Below are positions 63,217-64,000 of a DNA stretch of 64,000 nt, piece by piece. This DNA is from Athene noctua (lineage: Eukaryota > Chordata > Aves > Strigiformes > Strigidae). Position 1 is the stretch's first letter, and each line of letters begins with the position of its first letter. Under the pieces are notes generated by a model, which made no database searches, had not been told where the DNA came from, and worked only from the letters and a program-made list of their open reading frames with translations. The stretch covers positions 65,214,127-65,278,126 of the forward strand of contig NC_134038.1 of the NCBI RefSeq assembly GCF_965140245.1. The letters are read 5' to 3'. The position numbers and the translations under genes are program-made.

Positions 63217-64000
63217 CTGAATGGGACAAATAAAAAAACATCCTTGTCATTTTATGCAGAAAGGACCCTCAAAGACAGAGCATAATTCAAGACTACAATA
63301 AGGTAGCAGGAGAAAAAGCAAACTTTGGTATTAATATTGTAATGACATGCTACAGACTAAATGTACTGTATAAGCAAGAAAATCATGAAGTAAGACACAA
63401 CAGTTCCATTTACTTTTAAAGATGACTACGAAGTCTGGATAAACTCTCTAATGCTGCATGTTCATGACATTTTAAAGAAAGAACAATTCAGTAATATATC
63501 CATGTTAAAATTCTGGGACTGCAAAAAAAATAAACAAATATGCAACCATTTAATGTTTTAACAAAAGCAAAGATAATGGTGCCAGACTAAGACTGACCTA
63601 GTTAAAGGTCTGTCAGTGCTTCCATTACAAGTCCCTGTTTTCAGAGGGTTTATAACTCAGCAATAAAAATCGGCTCCACATGGAAACCAAGCATATAAGC
63701 AGGTACAGAATACATTATAAACTGCTCGCTTAAGAGGGACTTTTGCAGTGGCCAAGTATAAAAGATGAGTTATGGAGGATGTAAATTTTGAATTTTCCGT
63801 CCATTAGTTTAAAACAGATCCATTTTTTTTAACATACGTTTACGTTTGTGTCAAACTTTAGGAAAATTTTATGACCACTTAATCCATGGACAGATAAGGA
63901 ATTCAACATTTTCAGGTATTTAGATTACAGAATTCAAACCAGACTTTTGATTCTTCTCATTTTCTTCTTTGCTTCCCAGATCTTCAGAGTAAATTTAGCT
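63217..64000 (-). other. ZNF516: ZNF516 intron continuing past the window edge
   Basis: Intronic sequence upstream of the large exon, AT-rich, with no exon recognised. The missing 5' coding exons, which should hold the N-terminal zinc-finger cluster and the start codon, lie beyond base 64000. The part visible here gives about 570 residues, roughly half of the approximately 1160 residues known for the mammalian protein. Confidence 0.8.

Noticed and set aside
63217..63250. Methionine upstream of the large ZNF516 exon as a start codon
   Set aside because: The sequence before GEKPYHC is a T-rich tract ending in CAG, a clear splice acceptor, and the linker-type start shows the protein continues from an upstream exon.
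1..64000. CRISPR arrays, operons, rRNA, tRNA or prokaryotic mobile systems
   Set aside because: None seen. The sequence is eukaryotic with spliced genes, LINE and LTR elements, and no regularly spaced repeats.

Overview
The window is vertebrate nuclear DNA, most likely from a bird. The evidence is a 5'-truncated CR1 LINE with the avian-type 3' end (octamer-like ATTCTGTG repeats), two solo endogenous-retrovirus LTRs each flanked by an exact 5-bp target duplication, low overall repeat load, long AT-rich non-coding tracts, one CpG island, and one spliced gene with GT-AG introns. The minus-oriented LTR at 12618-13192 is a type I associate with neoavian birds; that is recollection, not a search.

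The only protein-coding gene I can support is the 3' half of ZNF516 on the minus strand, from the right edge down to about 46.2 kb. Four coding exons join in phase: 63216-61735 (1482 bp; PLDLS CtBP-binding motif and one C2H2 finger), 56850-56746 (105 bp; last C2H2 finger), 55837-55770 (68 bp), and 49221-49162 (60 bp; ends TLPLRKGT and TAG). A long AT-rich 3' UTR follows, with several poly(A) signals and the most distal at 46231-46236. The 5' exons, with the main zinc-finger cluster, lie beyond base 64000. In mammals ZNF516 is a transcription factor that works with the CtBP/LSD1/CoREST corepressor and in brown-fat gene control.

The left 43 kb is non-coding as far as I can see. It holds an (AAAAT)n microsatellite beside an orphan CpG island (about 7310-7977) with stacked G-quadruplex motifs and a good splice donor at its right edge, which suggests the promoter and first exon of an unrecognised, perhaps non-coding, transcript. 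It also holds the CR1 copy (10743-11793), the two solo LTRs (12618-13192 minus; 43440-44261 plus), several simple repeats and a few candidate ancient MIR-like SINE remnants. In human the ZNF516 3' flank is the large gene desert towards TSHZ1, and this layout fits such a desert.

I found no new multi-gene system. The items most worth a second look are the orphan CpG island, the weak donor in ZNF516 that could give an alternative C-terminus, the sense LTR promoter that converges on the ZNF516 3' end, and a 16-bp palindrome of two overlapping POU octamers.
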